A DNA stretch of 64,000 nt from Arsenophonus nasoniae DSM 15247 (GTDB taxonomy: Bacteria; Pseudomonadota; Gammaproteobacteria; Enterobacterales; Enterobacteriaceae), in the NCBI RefSeq assembly GCF_000429565.1, contig NZ_AUCC01000003.1:35452-99451 (forward strand), written 5' to 3'. Each line of letters starts with the position of its first letter. The stretch's first letter is position 1. Below, in pieces: positions 8,569-17,415 of the stretch. The notes under the pieces are model-generated. The model did no database searches, was not told where the DNA came from, and worked only from the letters and a program-made list of their open reading frames with translations. Both the position numbers and the translations under genes were made by a program.

Positions 8569-8595
8569 AAAATGCACTTTTATCGTGCATTTTTT
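8569..8595. other. Hairpin in the primase-helicase leader
   Basis: AAAATGCAC at 8569-8577 pairs with GTGCATTTT at 8585-8593 around a seven-base loop. On the plus strand it is followed by T residues and resembles a terminator; on the minus strand it lies immediately before the ribosome site of the primase gene, where it could modulate translation or transcript decay. Two TTTTTTAGGT words follow it (about 8590-8610). Function is not known. Confidence 0.35.
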
Positions 8596-8656
8596 AGGTG
8601 ATTTTTTAGGTAAAAGAATTCCCTGACGTTGGCGTCATTAAATCAATCAATTATAT

Positions 8657-8986
8657 TTAAAGGGGGATGACGATATTTTTGGGTATTAATCCAACCAATG
8701 CCTGTAATTGAAATATCGCATAAATAATTGCCTGTTTCTCTTGATTATCAAATTTTAAATGATGTTTTTTATTATCAATATTAGCTAAATAAAAAATCAA
8801 ATTAACGAAGCGTTTATTATGTTTTCGTAAATATTCAATAAAGTCTGAAAGACATTTATTATTAGGGTCGTTATTAAAATAAACCGTTCTTAATTGAGCG
8901 CATCTTATTAAACCATCAAACCTTTGGTTTATTGATAAACCCGTATTCCAATAAGTGCTCATTTCTTTTTTATTGATATCACTCAT
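8657..8986 (-). CDS. Phage protein of unknown function, DUF5347-like
   Basis: 109 residues. The pattern (RxxQLRTVYFNND near the N-terminus, a central IFYLANIDNKKH, then a helix ending in PKNIVIPL) reminds me of the DUF5347 proteins in prophages of Proteus, Providencia, Photorhabdus and Xenorhabdus, recalled from memory and not checked. No catalytic motif is visible. The start at 8986 lacks a clear ribosome site; the ATG at 8962 (MSTYW) is an alternative with AAAGA before it. It lies in the leftward early operon between a small membrane protein and the primase-helicase, so an early replication or takeover role is plausible. Confidence 0.6.
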   Translation of the reverse strand: MSDINKKEMSTYWNTGLSINQRFDGLIRCAQLRTVYFNNDPNNKCLSDFIEYLRKHNKRFVNLIFYLANIDNKKHHLKFDNQEKQAIIYAIFQLQALVGLIPKNIVIPL

Positions 8987-9051
8987 ATTATTTTTTATTG
9001 CTTTAATAGAATGAATTAAAGGTGAAGTTCATTACTCTTTATTTCTCATTA

Positions 9052-9249
9052 TCATGATTTGATAACAATCGTGATAAAATAAAAAACAAATAAAACGCCA
9101 AATAAAAGAATTAATTTATCTATTAACCCTAATTTCTTTTTTTTATTATTAGAACGATAACATTTAACAGACTCTCCCGTTAAACGATATTGGTTTTCTT
9201 GATGTCGTAATCTGTTCATAATATTCCTTAATTTATCCGTTGTACTCAT
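9052..9249 (-). CDS. Small single-pass membrane protein, phage early operon
   Basis: 65 residues: a polar, basic N-terminal half (MSTTDKLRNIMNRLRHQENQ, then a KKKK patch near 37-40) and one hydrophobic C-terminal helix (about residues 44-62, LILLFGVLFVFYFITIVI). The positive-inside rule places the N-terminus in the cytoplasm. The ATG follows the CII stop with one base between, so translation is probably coupled. I do not recognise a family; it holds the slot where 186-like phages carry small early genes. Confidence 0.6.
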   Translation of the reverse strand: MSTTDKLRNIMNRLRHQENQYRLTGESVKCYRSNNKKKKLGLIDKLILLFGVLFVFYFITIVIKS

Positions 9250-9250
9250 T

Positions 9251-9760
9251 TCATATTAATGACGCACTCACGCCGGTCAAAACATCAACGGTTGACCCCA
9301 TTACAGGATGAATATGTAAACGTGTTGAAATAGTGACACTGGCTAACGTTAAACATTTAATAGCCGTATTAACCGATTTTTTAAAATTGGCTATCCGCAA
9401 ATGATTAAAATGGCCGCCGGTTACTGTTTCATTGGCTAATTTTCCCACTTCTGCTGTCGCACATAGCACACAAGTAGGTATATTGATTTCATTGACTTGA
9501 TTGATGGGAATTGCGGGTTGGCACCGTAGTTGTTCCAATAAACCATCAAGTAAAGAGGCATCTTCGGTGATATCAGTGAGTTTGATTAAATCAGAACAGG
9601 TCAATCGGTGTGGTTGCTCGGGATTCAACTTATTGCGCAGCATTTGTGAATTAAAACCAATAGATTTTGCTATATGAGCTAATTCACCTTTATGAGAAAT
9701 CGCAAACATACGGCAAGCGTCGTCAAATTTTGCTTGTTTGGATGCTTGATAATCAAACAT
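9251..9760 (-). CDS. Phage regulatory protein CII, CP76/186 CII family
   Basis: 169 residues from the ATG at 9760 (MFDYQASKQAKFDDACR), with AGGAG ten bases upstream; longer in-frame starts lack a site. The sequence follows the CP76-type CII pattern: FDDACRMFAISH, then IAKSIGFNSQMLRNKLNPEQPHRLTCSDLIKLTDITED, a helix-turn-helix, and a C-terminal region with ATAEVGKLA and a conserved SAxVDxLTG-like ending. In phage 186, CII activates the establishment promoter of the cI repressor. Its place right after Cox/Apl in the leftward operon matches 186, which supports a 186-type lysis-lysogeny switch. Confidence 0.88.
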   Translation of the reverse strand: MFDYQASKQAKFDDACRMFAISHKGELAHIAKSIGFNSQMLRNKLNPEQPHRLTCSDLIKLTDITEDASLLDGLLEQLRCQPAIPINQVNEINIPTCVLCATAEVGKLANETVTGGHFNHLRIANFKKSVNTAIKCLTLASVTISTRLHIHPVMGSTVDVLTGVSASLI

Positions 9761-9789
9761 AGCTTTCATTCTCCTAAAGCGAATAATGA

Positions 9790-10014
9790 CTAGGCATGAA
9801 GCGAAATATTGCACTCTGACAATGATTCAACAGTGATTGCAGCAAGATTAATAAACACTGTTCCTTGCTTTAAATCTTTGTGTTTTTTTCGAACAGGTAA
9901 ACGTCCATCAGCAATCATATTACGAACTGAACTTTCTGATAGTCCAGTACGCTTGCAATACTCGCTAACTGTAACGTATGGGTCTGGAATGGTTATTGTA
10001 ATGTTTGGGCGCAT
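9790..10014 (-). CDS. Cox/Apl-like excisionase and transcriptional regulator
   Basis: 74 residues. Residues about 13-42 form a winged-helix excisionase motif: YVTVSEYCKRTGLSESSV followed by RNMIADGRLPVRKK. In P2 and 186, Cox/Apl represses the lysogenic promoter and directs excision with the integrase. A clear AGGAG lies nine bases before the ATG. The gene is divergent from the CI repressor across a 135-base control region containing inverted repeats, the standard switch layout. It is first in the leftward early operon. Confidence 0.85.
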   Translation of the reverse strand: MRPNITITIPDPYVTVSEYCKRTGLSESSVRNMIADGRLPVRKKHKDLKQGTVFINLAAITVESLSECNISLHA

Positions 10015-10149
10015 AAGGCAAAATCTCCTATTCAGTATATTTGATTCTATTTGTGCTTATTTCTCAATTAGCACAATAATAATGTGCAATATGCACATAG
10101 TCAATCGTTATTGCAAAATAAATGCGCATTTTGAGAATTGGATTTAAAT
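10015..10149. promoter_or_regulatory. Lysis-lysogeny switch region with operator-like inverted repeats
   Basis: Between the divergent cox/apl and cI genes. Three symmetric sequences are seen: ATGTGCA with a three-base spacer and TGCACAT (10082-10098); TTGTGCT at 10051 paired with AGCACAA at 10070; and the palindrome AATGCGCATT (10121-10130) inside a wider CAAAAT/ATTTTG symmetry. The shared TGTGC/GCACA half-sites suggest binding by one regulator, probably CI or Cox; which one is inference. Both promoters should lie here, but I could not pick single best -35/-10 pairs. Confidence 0.65.
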
Positions 10150-10737
10150 ATGGCTACCTTTGAATTACAGATGGATTCAGACAGCACGCCTGTCCTAGAC
10201 AGAATTATTGAAGCTTATGGATTCAGCTCAAAAATTACTCTAGCTCAACATTTCAATATGGCAGCAAGTTCTTTATCTTCACGTTATCGTAGAGGTGGAT
10301 TTCCAGCTGATCTTGTAGTGCAATGCATGGCTGAAACTGGCGTTAGCTTGCAATGGCTCGCCACTGGTCATGGTAAAAAGTTTGATGATGAAGAATTGGA
10401 TATACTTCGTTTAAAGAAATATAAAATAATTGATGGCGAAGAGTTTGACTCAGGTATAGGCATATTTGACAAAGCATTTTTTAAACAGGGGGTGCCATTT
10501 CCAAGTGAGCCAATTATGGTTCAAGATGGACAAAATTATTTTATTGTTGACCGTAAATTTGGTGAGGTATATGACGGTAAATGGTTAGTCCGTATAGATG
10601 ATAAAATTAGCATAAGAGAATTGACTAGAATGCCTATGCAACGTGTTCGCGTCTCTGGTGTTGGCATGGCTTTTGATTGCGACTTAATAGCTCTAACAAT
10701 TCTTGGTCGAGTTATCAAAAAGATAAAGGATTATTGA
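10150..10737 (+). CDS. Phage repressor CI, 186 family
   Basis: 195 residues from the ATG at 10150. Residues about 14-60 match the phage CI helix-turn-helix domain: LDRIIEAYGFSSKITLAQHF, LSSRYRRGGFPADLVVQC, then GVSLQWLATG. The C-terminal half (from about 105) looks like the S24-like oligomerisation domain without a clear Ser/Lys protease pair, as in 186 CI, which is not cleaved by RecA (family knowledge). It maintains lysogeny by repressing the early leftward promoter. The stop is one base before the ATG of the membrane/WYL gene, so repressor, cargo gene and integrase appear to be one transcript. Confidence 0.88.
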   Translation: MATFELQMDSDSTPVLDRIIEAYGFSSKITLAQHFNMAASSLSSRYRRGGFPADLVVQCMAETGVSLQWLATGHGKKFDDEELDILRLKKYKIIDGEEFDSGIGIFDKAFFKQGVPFPSEPIMVQDGQNYFIVDRKFGEVYDGKWLVRIDDKISIRELTRMPMQRVRVSGVGMAFDCDLIALTILGRVIKKIKDY

Positions 10738-10738
10738 T

Positions 10739-11668
10739 ATGAGTAAGATTTTATTTGCGCTAAAAATACTAGTAGTATTATTTTTAGTTTTGTTTTTTGC
10801 AGCAGGACTAAATCTTACTTTAACACCAAATGAGAAAGATAAAGGTGTTTCAATATTCATGTTGATTGTGACAGGCTCTTTAATTATTTGCTTATCACGT
10901 TGGTGGTTTTTTTCTAAAAAAAAGAAAGAAAAAAAACAGGAACAGCAAATTCGAATAAAAAGCGATATAGAAGAAGAGGCGGTAAAAGAGTTTTCTCAGA
11001 GACCTATAATCACTCAATCAAATGATGTAGCACCTCCAGCTAGAATTGTCACAGTTGATGAGGTATATGAGGAGTTAATAAAGACATATGTCATGGAGAA
11101 TGGTAACTCTCTCATCTGGCAGGGAACAACAAAGCCAGCATCATTTAGAGTTAGAGGGGAAACCAATAAGTTATATGGGATCTTTACACGATTATATATC
11201 TATGAAAATGGTGAATTTTATTTAGAGTTAACTGACCCTACAACGGGTGAAGTATCCCTTATAGCTGAAAAAGAAATTATCACAGCGATAACCGTTGGAG
11301 CTTCGCGATATGATTTTAAAGACCTTTGCAAAAAGAATTTTAAATTAGATTTACACGAACTTTTTGAATATGCAAAAGATGTCCGGTATGCAGCAAAAGA
11401 AATTAATTTAATTGCAGAATTCCCCGCTATACCAACAACATTTACTTACTTATCAAATTCAGGCAAAACAAAAAGAACGGTTGATATCACTCAATATAAA
11501 AAGAATGGCTATGGTGATGAATATTTTGCTGGTTATTGTCACACAAGAAATGAATTCCGAACTTTTGCTGCCAGAAAAATCCAAACAATGATGGCTAGTG
11601 AAGGGCATAAAAAATATTATTTTAATGATTGGTTAACAAACGTTGCTGGTATAAATGTCAATAACTAA
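10739..11668 (+). CDS. Membrane-anchored protein with WYL-like C-terminus, candidate lysogenic cargo
   Basis: 309 residues. Two hydrophobic helices (about 5-24 and 37-58) are followed by a Lys-rich stretch (59-70), a polar linker and a cytoplasmic domain. Residues about 243-285 (RTVDITQYKKNG, YFAGYCHTRNEFRTF, ARKIQTM) resemble the beta-rich WYL fold used for ligand sensing. No nuclease, ATPase or toxin motif is evident. It lies between cI and the integrase, one base after cI and overlapping int by 14 bases, so it should be expressed in the lysogen. P2-like phages often carry superinfection-exclusion or defence genes in such lysogenically expressed positions. Function is unknown; the WYL call is by eye. 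Confidence 0.65.
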   Translation: MSKILFALKILVVLFLVLFFAAGLNLTLTPNEKDKGVSIFMLIVTGSLIICLSRWWFFSKKKKEKKQEQQIRIKSDIEEEAVKEFSQRPIITQSNDVAPPARIVTVDEVYEELIKTYVMENGNSLIWQGTTKPASFRVRGETNKLYGIFTRLYIYENGEFYLELTDPTTGEVSLIAEKEIITAITVGASRYDFKDLCKKNFKLDLHELFEYAKDVRYAAKEINLIAEFPAIPTTFTYLSNSGKTKRTVDITQYKKNGYGDEYFAGYCHTRNEFRTFAARKIQTMMASEGHKKYYFNDWLTNVAGINVNN

Positions 11669-12692
11669 ACAATCCGATGGACGCTGGCGTTTAGACTTTT
11701 ACCCAGAAGGTAAAAAGGACGGTAAGGGTAAGCGAATTAGAAAAACATTCACCACTAAAGGTGAAGCGATAGCCTATGAACGTTACATCTTGGATAATGT
11801 TGACAACCAGCCGTGGTTAGGTGAAAAGGAAGATAGGCGCAAGTTAATTGAATTGATTGATACTTGGTACAATTCACACGGTGTAACTATTGATGATGGT
11901 GACACGAGAAAATCAGCAATGATTTATGCGTCTGATTGTATGGGCTTGCCTTTAGCAACTGAGTTTACCGCTAAATTGTTTTCGTCGTATCGTGAAAAAA
12001 GGATATCTGGAAAACTTAGACGGACAGAACGTCTAGATAAAGTTTCACCACGTACAATGAATTTAGAGTTAGCTTATTTCAGGGCTATGTTTAATGAGCT
12101 AAAGCGACTAGGGGAATGGAAACACGAAAACCCAGTTGAATCCATCCGACCTTTCAAAACCGAAGAAGCTGAAATGTCTTTTTTGGATCATGATGAAATT
12201 AACTTGTTACTTAAAGAATGCGTGAATAGCTCAAACAAGCATTTATTAACCGTCGTTAAAATTTGTCTGTCTACAGGGGCGAGATGGTCGGAAGCTGAGT
12301 CTTTAAGAGGTTGCAACGTTAGTAAGTTTCGAATCACTTATACAAATACAAAGGGTAATAGAAATAGAACAGTTCCAATAAGCGAAGAACTCTATAACTT
12401 AATTGCAGAAAAAAAGACAATAGGGGCTTTATTCTCATCTTGTTATTCAGCGTTTCGCACCGCATTAAAAAGAACCAAAATAGTATTGCCAGACGGTCAA
12501 ATGTCACATGTATTGCGCCATACATTCGCATCACATTTTATGATGAACGGTGGTAACATATTAGTGCTGCAAAGAATACTAGGCCATACTGATATTAAAA
12601 TGACAATGCGCTATGCACACTTTGCACCCGACCACTTAGATGAAGCTGTTAGATTAAATCCGTTGGCATTAAGTGAGAGCAAAGGTGAATAA
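11655..12692 (+). CDS. Tyrosine integrase, P2/186 family
   Basis: 345 residues. The catalytic set is visible: Arg210 in TGARWSEAESL, Lys233 in NTKGNRN, His285-x2-Arg288 in SHVLRHTFASHF, His311 in LGHTDIK and the nucleophile Tyr320 in MTMRYAHF. The N-terminus (GRWRLDFYPEGKKDGKGKRIRKTF) is the three-stranded arm-binding domain. It integrates the phage into the tRNA-Ile2 gene, whose 3' half begins 114 bases downstream. Phage 186 is known to use an Ile-tRNA gene, in agreement. The start ATG overlaps the upstream membrane/WYL gene, so it is translated from the repressor operon. Confidence 0.93.
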   Translation: MSITKQSDGRWRLDFYPEGKKDGKGKRIRKTFTTKGEAIAYERYILDNVDNQPWLGEKEDRRKLIELIDTWYNSHGVTIDDGDTRKSAMIYASDCMGLPLATEFTAKLFSSYREKRISGKLRRTERLDKVSPRTMNLELAYFRAMFNELKRLGEWKHENPVESIRPFKTEEAEMSFLDHDEINLLLKECVNSSNKHLLTVVKICLSTGARWSEAESLRGCNVSKFRITYTNTKGNRNRTVPISEELYNLIAEKKTIGALFSSCYSAFRTALKRTKIVLPDGQMSHVLRHTFASHFMMNGGNILVLQRILGHTDIKMTMRYAHFAPDHLDEAVRLNPLALSESKGE

Positions 12693-12805
12693 TTGTCCCC
12701 TTTGTGCCCCCTCAAGTTATAAATCGTTAATGTTATTTGGTGCTATCTGTCATTTAACCTTTTGATTTTATTATAAGTTATTGTTTTTATTGACGCTATC
12801 ACATT

Positions 12806-12851
12806 ACTCATAATCGCTTGGTCGCTGGTTCAAATCCAGCAGGGGCCACCA
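12806..12851 (+). other. Prophage attachment site: 3' half of tRNA-Ile2 (CAU, ileX-type)
   Basis: 46 bases reproduce the tRNA-Ile2 sequence from the anticodon loop (ACTCATAATCGC) through the T arm (GCTGGTTCAAATCCAGC) to the acceptor and CCA (AGGGGCCACCA). The 5' half is absent: the sequence upstream is phage DNA. This is the displaced host 3' end left by integration; the restored tRNA should lie at the left end of the prophage, outside the window. In E. coli ileX also lies near rpoD, which matches the next gene here. The exact crossover core within the 46 bases cannot be told without the other junction. Confidence 0.88.
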
Positions 12852-12878
12852 AATTTAAGCTGCGATAGTAGCCAATCA

Positions 12879-12905
12879 ACACCACTCTAATGAGTGGTGT
12901 TTTGT
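12879..12905 (+). terminator. Terminator downstream of the tRNA-Ile2 3' end
   Basis: A nine-base-pair stem ACACCACTC/GAGTGGTGT (12879-12887 with 12892-12900), four-base loop and a TTTGTT tail. It lies 27 bases after the tRNA CCA and is probably the original host terminator of that gene. Confidence 0.75.
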
Positions 12906-13186
12906 TATTGTAGCCAAAGATTTTAGTGTGTTTTTTGCGTGGAGCGGGTTTATTACTGCAAGGTAGGAGCTACTGGGGTAATAATTATTGATGTTTTTAG
13001 TGCAATTAAACCAGCCATTCCTGTAATAAAACTAGCAATGAGTTTATGTTGGTGGATAATTAAATATCAGACAGCAAAGTTTGATCGATGGTGTTTAAGA
13101 AACGTTTTGTTATTGATATTAATAGGGCATTTACACTGGCTAAAACTTTTACTAATGATCGGTTTGCTTAATTATCGCTATCAATA
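12906..13186. other. Interval between the tRNA terminator and rpoD, no recognised gene
   Basis: An open frame of 82 codons starting at a GTG (12939) crosses this stretch and predicts a hydrophobic, Trp/Leu/Ile-rich product. It has no good ribosome site and no family I recognise. E. coli has mug between rpoD and ileX; this frame does not look like Mug. It may be a remnant of a membrane-protein gene. Confidence 0.3.
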
Positions 13187-13216
13187 AAAAAGCACCTATC
13201 GAGATAGGTGCTTTTT
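13187..13216. terminator. Bidirectional terminator downstream of rpoD
   Basis: AGCACCTAT/ATAGGTGCT form a nine-base-pair stem around CGAG (13191-13212), with A5 before and T5 after, so it can end transcripts from either side. It lies 26 bases after the rpoD stop. Confidence 0.85.
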
Positions 13217-13241
13217 ACTATTCTAAAAATAAATAATCGTT

Positions 13242-15089
13242 TCATTCATCCAAGAAACTACGCAGTACTTCTGAACGGCTTGGATGGCGTAGTTTACGTA
13301 ACGCTTTTGCTTCAATTTGGCGGATCCGCTCGCGGGTAACATCAAACTGTTTACCCACTTCCTCTAAGGTGTGATCCGTATTCATATCAATACCAAAGCG
13401 CATACGTAGAACTTTTGCTTCACGGGTCGTCAAGCCAGCCAGAACTTCGTGGGTGGCTGAACGCAGACTTTCTGAGGTAGCAGAGTCTAAGGGGAGCTCT
13501 AAGGTCGTATCTTCAATGAAATCACCAAGATGTGAATCTTCATCATCGCCAATTGGCGTTTCCATCGAAATAGGCTCTTTGGCAATTTTTAGTACTTTAC
13601 GGATTTTATCCTCAGGCATTAACATGCGTTCTGCCAATTCTTCAGGTGAGGGTTCACGTCCCATTTCCTGTAACATTTGGCGAGAAATGCGGTTCAGTTT
13701 GTTGATCGTTTCAATCATGTGCACTGGAATACGGATAGTGCGTGCCTGATCAGCAATTGAACGGGTGATCGCCTGTCGGATCCACCAGGTTGCATAAGTT
13801 GAAAACTTATATCCACGACGGTATTCAAATTTATCGACCGCTTTCATTAGACCAATGTTGCCTTCCTGAATCAGATCAAGGAATTGCAAGCCTCGATTGG
13901 TGTATTTTTTAGCAATAGAGATAACTAAACGTAAGTTAGCTTCAACCATCTCTTTTTTCGCGCGACGCGCTTTCGCTTCACCAATAGACATCCGGCGGTT
14001 AATATCTTTTACCTGTTCAATGGTTAAACCGGTCTCTTCTTCAATCTGTTGTAGTTTTTGCAAAGAGCGTTGTATCTCTTCTTCGACTTCAACTAATTTT
14101 TCAGACCAGGGTTTATTCATTGCTTTTGCCGCAGCTAACCAATTAACATTGGTCTCATTACCTGAGAATAAGGTAATGAAGTTTTTCTTCGGCATTTTGC
14201 ATTGTTCAATACAGAGTTTCATGATGAGGCGCTCTTGAGAGCGGACACGCTCCATCATATCACGCATATTGTTTACTAAATAATCAAACTGTTTTGGTAT
14301 TAAACGGAACTGTTTGAAAATCTCAGACAACTGCTCAATTTCTGCGATTGAATTAGCATGGTTACGGCCACTTTTTTGAATTTCAAGGGACGTGCGTTCA
14401 TATTGTTCACGAAGCTCTGAAAATTTTTGCCGAGCGAGTTCTGGATCGACATTGTTTTCATCACTGTCGTCACTATCCTCATCTTCGTCTTTATCTTCAT
14501 CTTCGTCATCATTTAGGGCTTCTTCCGGTAACACTGAACCGATATGGGTTGCTGTCGGTGCTAAATCTTCTTCAGCGTTAGGATCAACAAAGCCGATAAT
14601 AATATCAGATAGGCGGGTTTCACCTTTTTCAACACGTTGGTATTGGTCTAATAGATACGCGATAGCCTCAGGGTATTCAGCGACAGAGCACTGAACCTGA
14701 TTAATGCCATCTTCGATGCGTTTAGCGATATCAATTTCGCCTTCACGGGTCAGTAGTTCTACGGTACCCATTTCACGCATGTACATTCGCACAGGATCGG
14801 TTGTGCGGCCTATTTCACTTTCAACACTGGATAATACCTGGGCAGCAGCCTCAACAGCATCATCGTCAGTATCAGTGGCGGTTTCTGCCAGAATAAGATC
14901 GTCGGCATCAGGCGCTTCTTCCATCACTTGAATGCCCATATCATTAATCATTTGGATGATATCTTCGATCTGATCTGAATCGACGATATCTTCCGGCAGA
15001 TGGTCGTTGACCTCAGCATAGGTCAGGTAGCCTTGCTCTTTACCTTTGGTAACTAGTAGCTTCAGCTGTGACTGCGGGTTATGCTCCAT
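13242..15089 (-). CDS. rpoD: RNA polymerase primary sigma factor sigma-70
   Basis: 615 residues (E. coli 613). The start is the ATG at 15089 ([12 protein letters not shown], as in E. coli MEQNPQSQ); an ATG seven codons earlier is in frame but lies in the leader. Region 1.1 is at the N-terminus, an Asp/Glu-rich spacer of about 20 residues sits near 192-215, region 2 ([25 protein letters not shown]) near 385-450, and the region 4.2 helix-turn-helix ([18 protein letters not shown]) near 570. It directs RNA polymerase to housekeeping promoters. It is last gene of the rpsU-dnaG-rpoD operon, 184 bases after dnaG. Confidence 0.98.
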   Translation of the reverse strand: MEHNPQSQLKLLVTKGKEQGYLTYAEVNDHLPEDIVDSDQIEDIIQMINDMGIQVMEEAPDADDLILAETATDTDDDAVEAAAQVLSSVESEIGRTTDPVRMYMREMGTVELLTREGEIDIAKRIEDGINQVQCSVAEYPEAIAYLLDQYQRVEKGETRLSDIIIGFVDPNAEEDLAPTATHIGSVLPEEALNDDEDEDKDEDEDSDDSDENNVDPELARQKFSELREQYERTSLEIQKSGRNHANSIAEIEQLSEIFKQFRLIPKQFDYLVNNMRDMMERVRSQERLIMKLCIEQCKMPKKNFITLFSGNETNVNWLAAAKAMNKPWSEKLVEVEEEIQRSLQKLQQIEEETGLTIEQVKDINRRMSIGEAKARRAKKEMVEANLRLVISIAKKYTNRGLQFLDLIQEGNIGLMKAVDKFEYRRGYKFSTYATWWIRQAITRSIADQARTIRIPVHMIETINKLNRISRQMLQEMGREPSPEELAERMLMPEDKIRKVLKIAKEPISMETPIGDDEDSHLGDFIEDTTLELPLDSATSESLRSATHEVLAGLTTREAKVLRMRFGIDMNTDHTLEEVGKQFDVTRERIRQIEAKALRKLRHPSRSEVLRSFLDE

Positions 15090-15273
15090 AAGACGGTATC
15101 CACACTTCATAATTTGGGTTGGTGTTGGTCGGCGAAAACAAGTCAGCCAACAATAAAATTAAAGGGAACTTAATTATTTTATGTGCCATGCCCTTTACAT
15201 CATGGCAACTTACAGGCGTTTGCCCTACTTTGTGCGGCACTTAAGCCGGATGTTTTTTTACTTTTCAAGATTA

Positions 15274-17016
15274 CTATTTTACTCTTGCAATAGTAATTAA
15301 ACGAACTTCTTCACGTTCTTCACTGGTTAAACCTTCTGTTCGCTCTTTTGCTATTAGAGATTCGAACCTTTCATCAAGTGCGGTAATAAATAAATGTTCC
15401 AAGGCATCCTTGAACATTTTTTCCGCTATCTCTTCTATCTCTATATCGTTCCAAGTTGCCAGTTTTTCAAGTTGTTTAACAAATTTATTATTACGATAGC
15501 ATTCCAGTAATTGACCAGTAGTTATGCCAGGATGAGATTGACAAAGCTCAACTAACTCTAAAAACAGCATTAATCCTGGTAATTGTGAGTGCTTAATGCC
15601 ATCAAGAGTAGGAATTAGGCTCACAAAATTTGGATTTTGAACCAATAATGCGATCAATATTCGCATGGTTGTTGTTTTAATTTTTGGTGCTTGATAATTT
15701 GTTTTTTCAGCCAATCCTTTTTCAATCATAGCCAGAATACGCGAAGTATCAGGAATACCAATAAAACTACCTAATTCTTGTGCTAAATATAACTGTAAAG
15801 TATCACCAGGCACTTTTTTGATTAAAGGAATAGCAAGACGATTAAATTTTGCTTTACCTTCATGACTAGCTAAATCAACTTGTGCAACCAATGTATCAAA
15901 CAAAAATGTAGACAAAGAGTGTGACTTATCCATTCGTTGTTCAAAATTTGCTTTACCTTCTTTACGTATTAGTGAATCAGGATCCTCACCATCAGGTAAA
16001 AACATAAATTGTAGCTGCCGGCCATCACTCAAATAGGGAAGCGCTGTTTCAAGCGTTCGCCATGCGGCTTCGCGACCTGCTTTATCCCCATCATAACAAC
16101 AAATAACCGTATCTGTTGTTCGGAAAAGTAACTGGATATGCTCTGCCGTTGTTGATGTACCTAATGATGCTACGGCATAATTAATACCAAACTGCGCCAG
16201 AGCCACAACATCCATATAACCTTCGACAACTAATAGTTTAGAAAGTGCCGGATTATTTTGGGTTGCTTCATATAGACCATATAATTGGCGGCCTTTGTGA
16301 AAAATCTCAGTTTCTGGTGAATTGAGATATTTTGGTAATGTATCATCTAAAACACGACCACCAAAAGCTACAACACGTCCTCTACGATCTCGGATCGGAA
16401 ACATGATGCGTTCACGAAAGCGATCGTAGGTACGACCATTATTATTGGTAACTAACATACCGGCAGCATCTAGCTGTTTATGACTCTCAGCATGTTTAGC
16501 AAAATGCTTGAGTAGGTTGTCCCAGCCGGTTGGTGCAAAACCGATAGAAAAACGATGAATAACTTCATCACTTAAGCCACGTTGTATTAAATATTGTTTT
16601 GCCTTCTGTGAGTCTAATTTATTTAATGAACGTTGATAAAATTGATTAACTTCATTCATTAATTGATAAAGATTTTGCCGCTGATGTCGCTCTATTTGAT
16701 TTGAACTGTTACCGGTTTCATAAGGAATTTCCAGCCCATGCAGGGTAGCAAGTTCTTCAATTGTTTCGACAAAATCAAGCTTGTCATAATTCATCAGAAA
16801 ATCAATGGCATTACCATGGGCACCACAGCCAAAACAGTGATAAAATTGTTTATCGCCATTAACAGTAAATGAAGGCGTTTTTTCATTATGAAATGGACAA
16901 CATGCGTGATGGTTTTTGCCTTGCTTTTTTAGCGGCACTTTAGTATCAATAAGATCAACGATATCGGTTCTAGCCAATAAGTCATTGATAAATGTACGCG
17001 GAATTCTTCCAGCCAT
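15274..17016 (-). CDS. dnaG: DNA primase
   Basis: 580 residues (E. coli 581). The start is the ATG at 17016 (MAGRIPRTFINDLL); a longer in-frame start lies inside the rpsU-dnaG hairpin. Zinc ligands Cys40, His43, Cys61 and Cys64 are at the standard positions. The TOPRIM core shows VVEGYMDVVAL and CYDGDKAGREAAWR. The C-terminal helicase-binding domain is more divergent from E. coli than the rest, as is common. It synthesises RNA primers for replication with DnaB. It is the middle gene of the macromolecular synthesis operon. Confidence 0.97.
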   Translation of the reverse strand: MAGRIPRTFINDLLARTDIVDLIDTKVPLKKQGKNHHACCPFHNEKTPSFTVNGDKQFYHCFGCGAHGNAIDFLMNYDKLDFVETIEELATLHGLEIPYETGNSSNQIERHQRQNLYQLMNEVNQFYQRSLNKLDSQKAKQYLIQRGLSDEVIHRFSIGFAPTGWDNLLKHFAKHAESHKQLDAAGMLVTNNNGRTYDRFRERIMFPIRDRRGRVVAFGGRVLDDTLPKYLNSPETEIFHKGRQLYGLYEATQNNPALSKLLVVEGYMDVVALAQFGINYAVASLGTSTTAEHIQLLFRTTDTVICCYDGDKAGREAAWRTLETALPYLSDGRQLQFMFLPDGEDPDSLIRKEGKANFEQRMDKSHSLSTFLFDTLVAQVDLASHEGKAKFNRLAIPLIKKVPGDTLQLYLAQELGSFIGIPDTSRILAMIEKGLAEKTNYQAPKIKTTTMRILIALLVQNPNFVSLIPTLDGIKHSQLPGLMLFLELVELCQSHPGITTGQLLECYRNNKFVKQLEKLATWNDIEIEEIAEKMFKDALEHLFITALDERFESLIAKERTEGLTSEEREEVRLITIARVK

Positions 17017-17041
17017 AAACTCTTCATTGATGAAAGATAAC

Positions 17042-17076
17042 AAGCCGTGCTTCTTATTAGGAAGCACGGCCTTTTT
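17042..17076 (-). terminator. Intercistronic hairpin between rpsU and dnaG (T1-like attenuator)
   Basis: A ten-base-pair stem GCCGTGCTTC/GAAGCACGGC (17044-17053 with 17061-17070) and a seven-base loop. In the direction of transcription the following bases are only partly T-rich (TTGTTATCTTT), while the A run lies before it. E. coli has a partial terminator at this position that lowers dnaG and rpoD relative to rpsU; the same role is inferred. Confidence 0.65.
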
Positions 17077-17128
17077 GTAATCACTTAATCACTGCTGTCG
17101 AATTGTTACGGTTGCTGAACCGCAGCAA

Positions 17129-17356
<228 letters not shown>

Positions 17357-17415
17357 TCAAAAAAATCGGTTTTTGCTAGCAATATCATAGCCAGCTCTCT
17401 TCAAAATGGTGCGGA

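Noticed and set aside
12939..13187. 82-codon frame before rpoD, hydrophobic product
   Set aside because: GTG start without ribosome site, no recognised family, composition fits chance in AT-rich DNA; kept only as a description of the gap.
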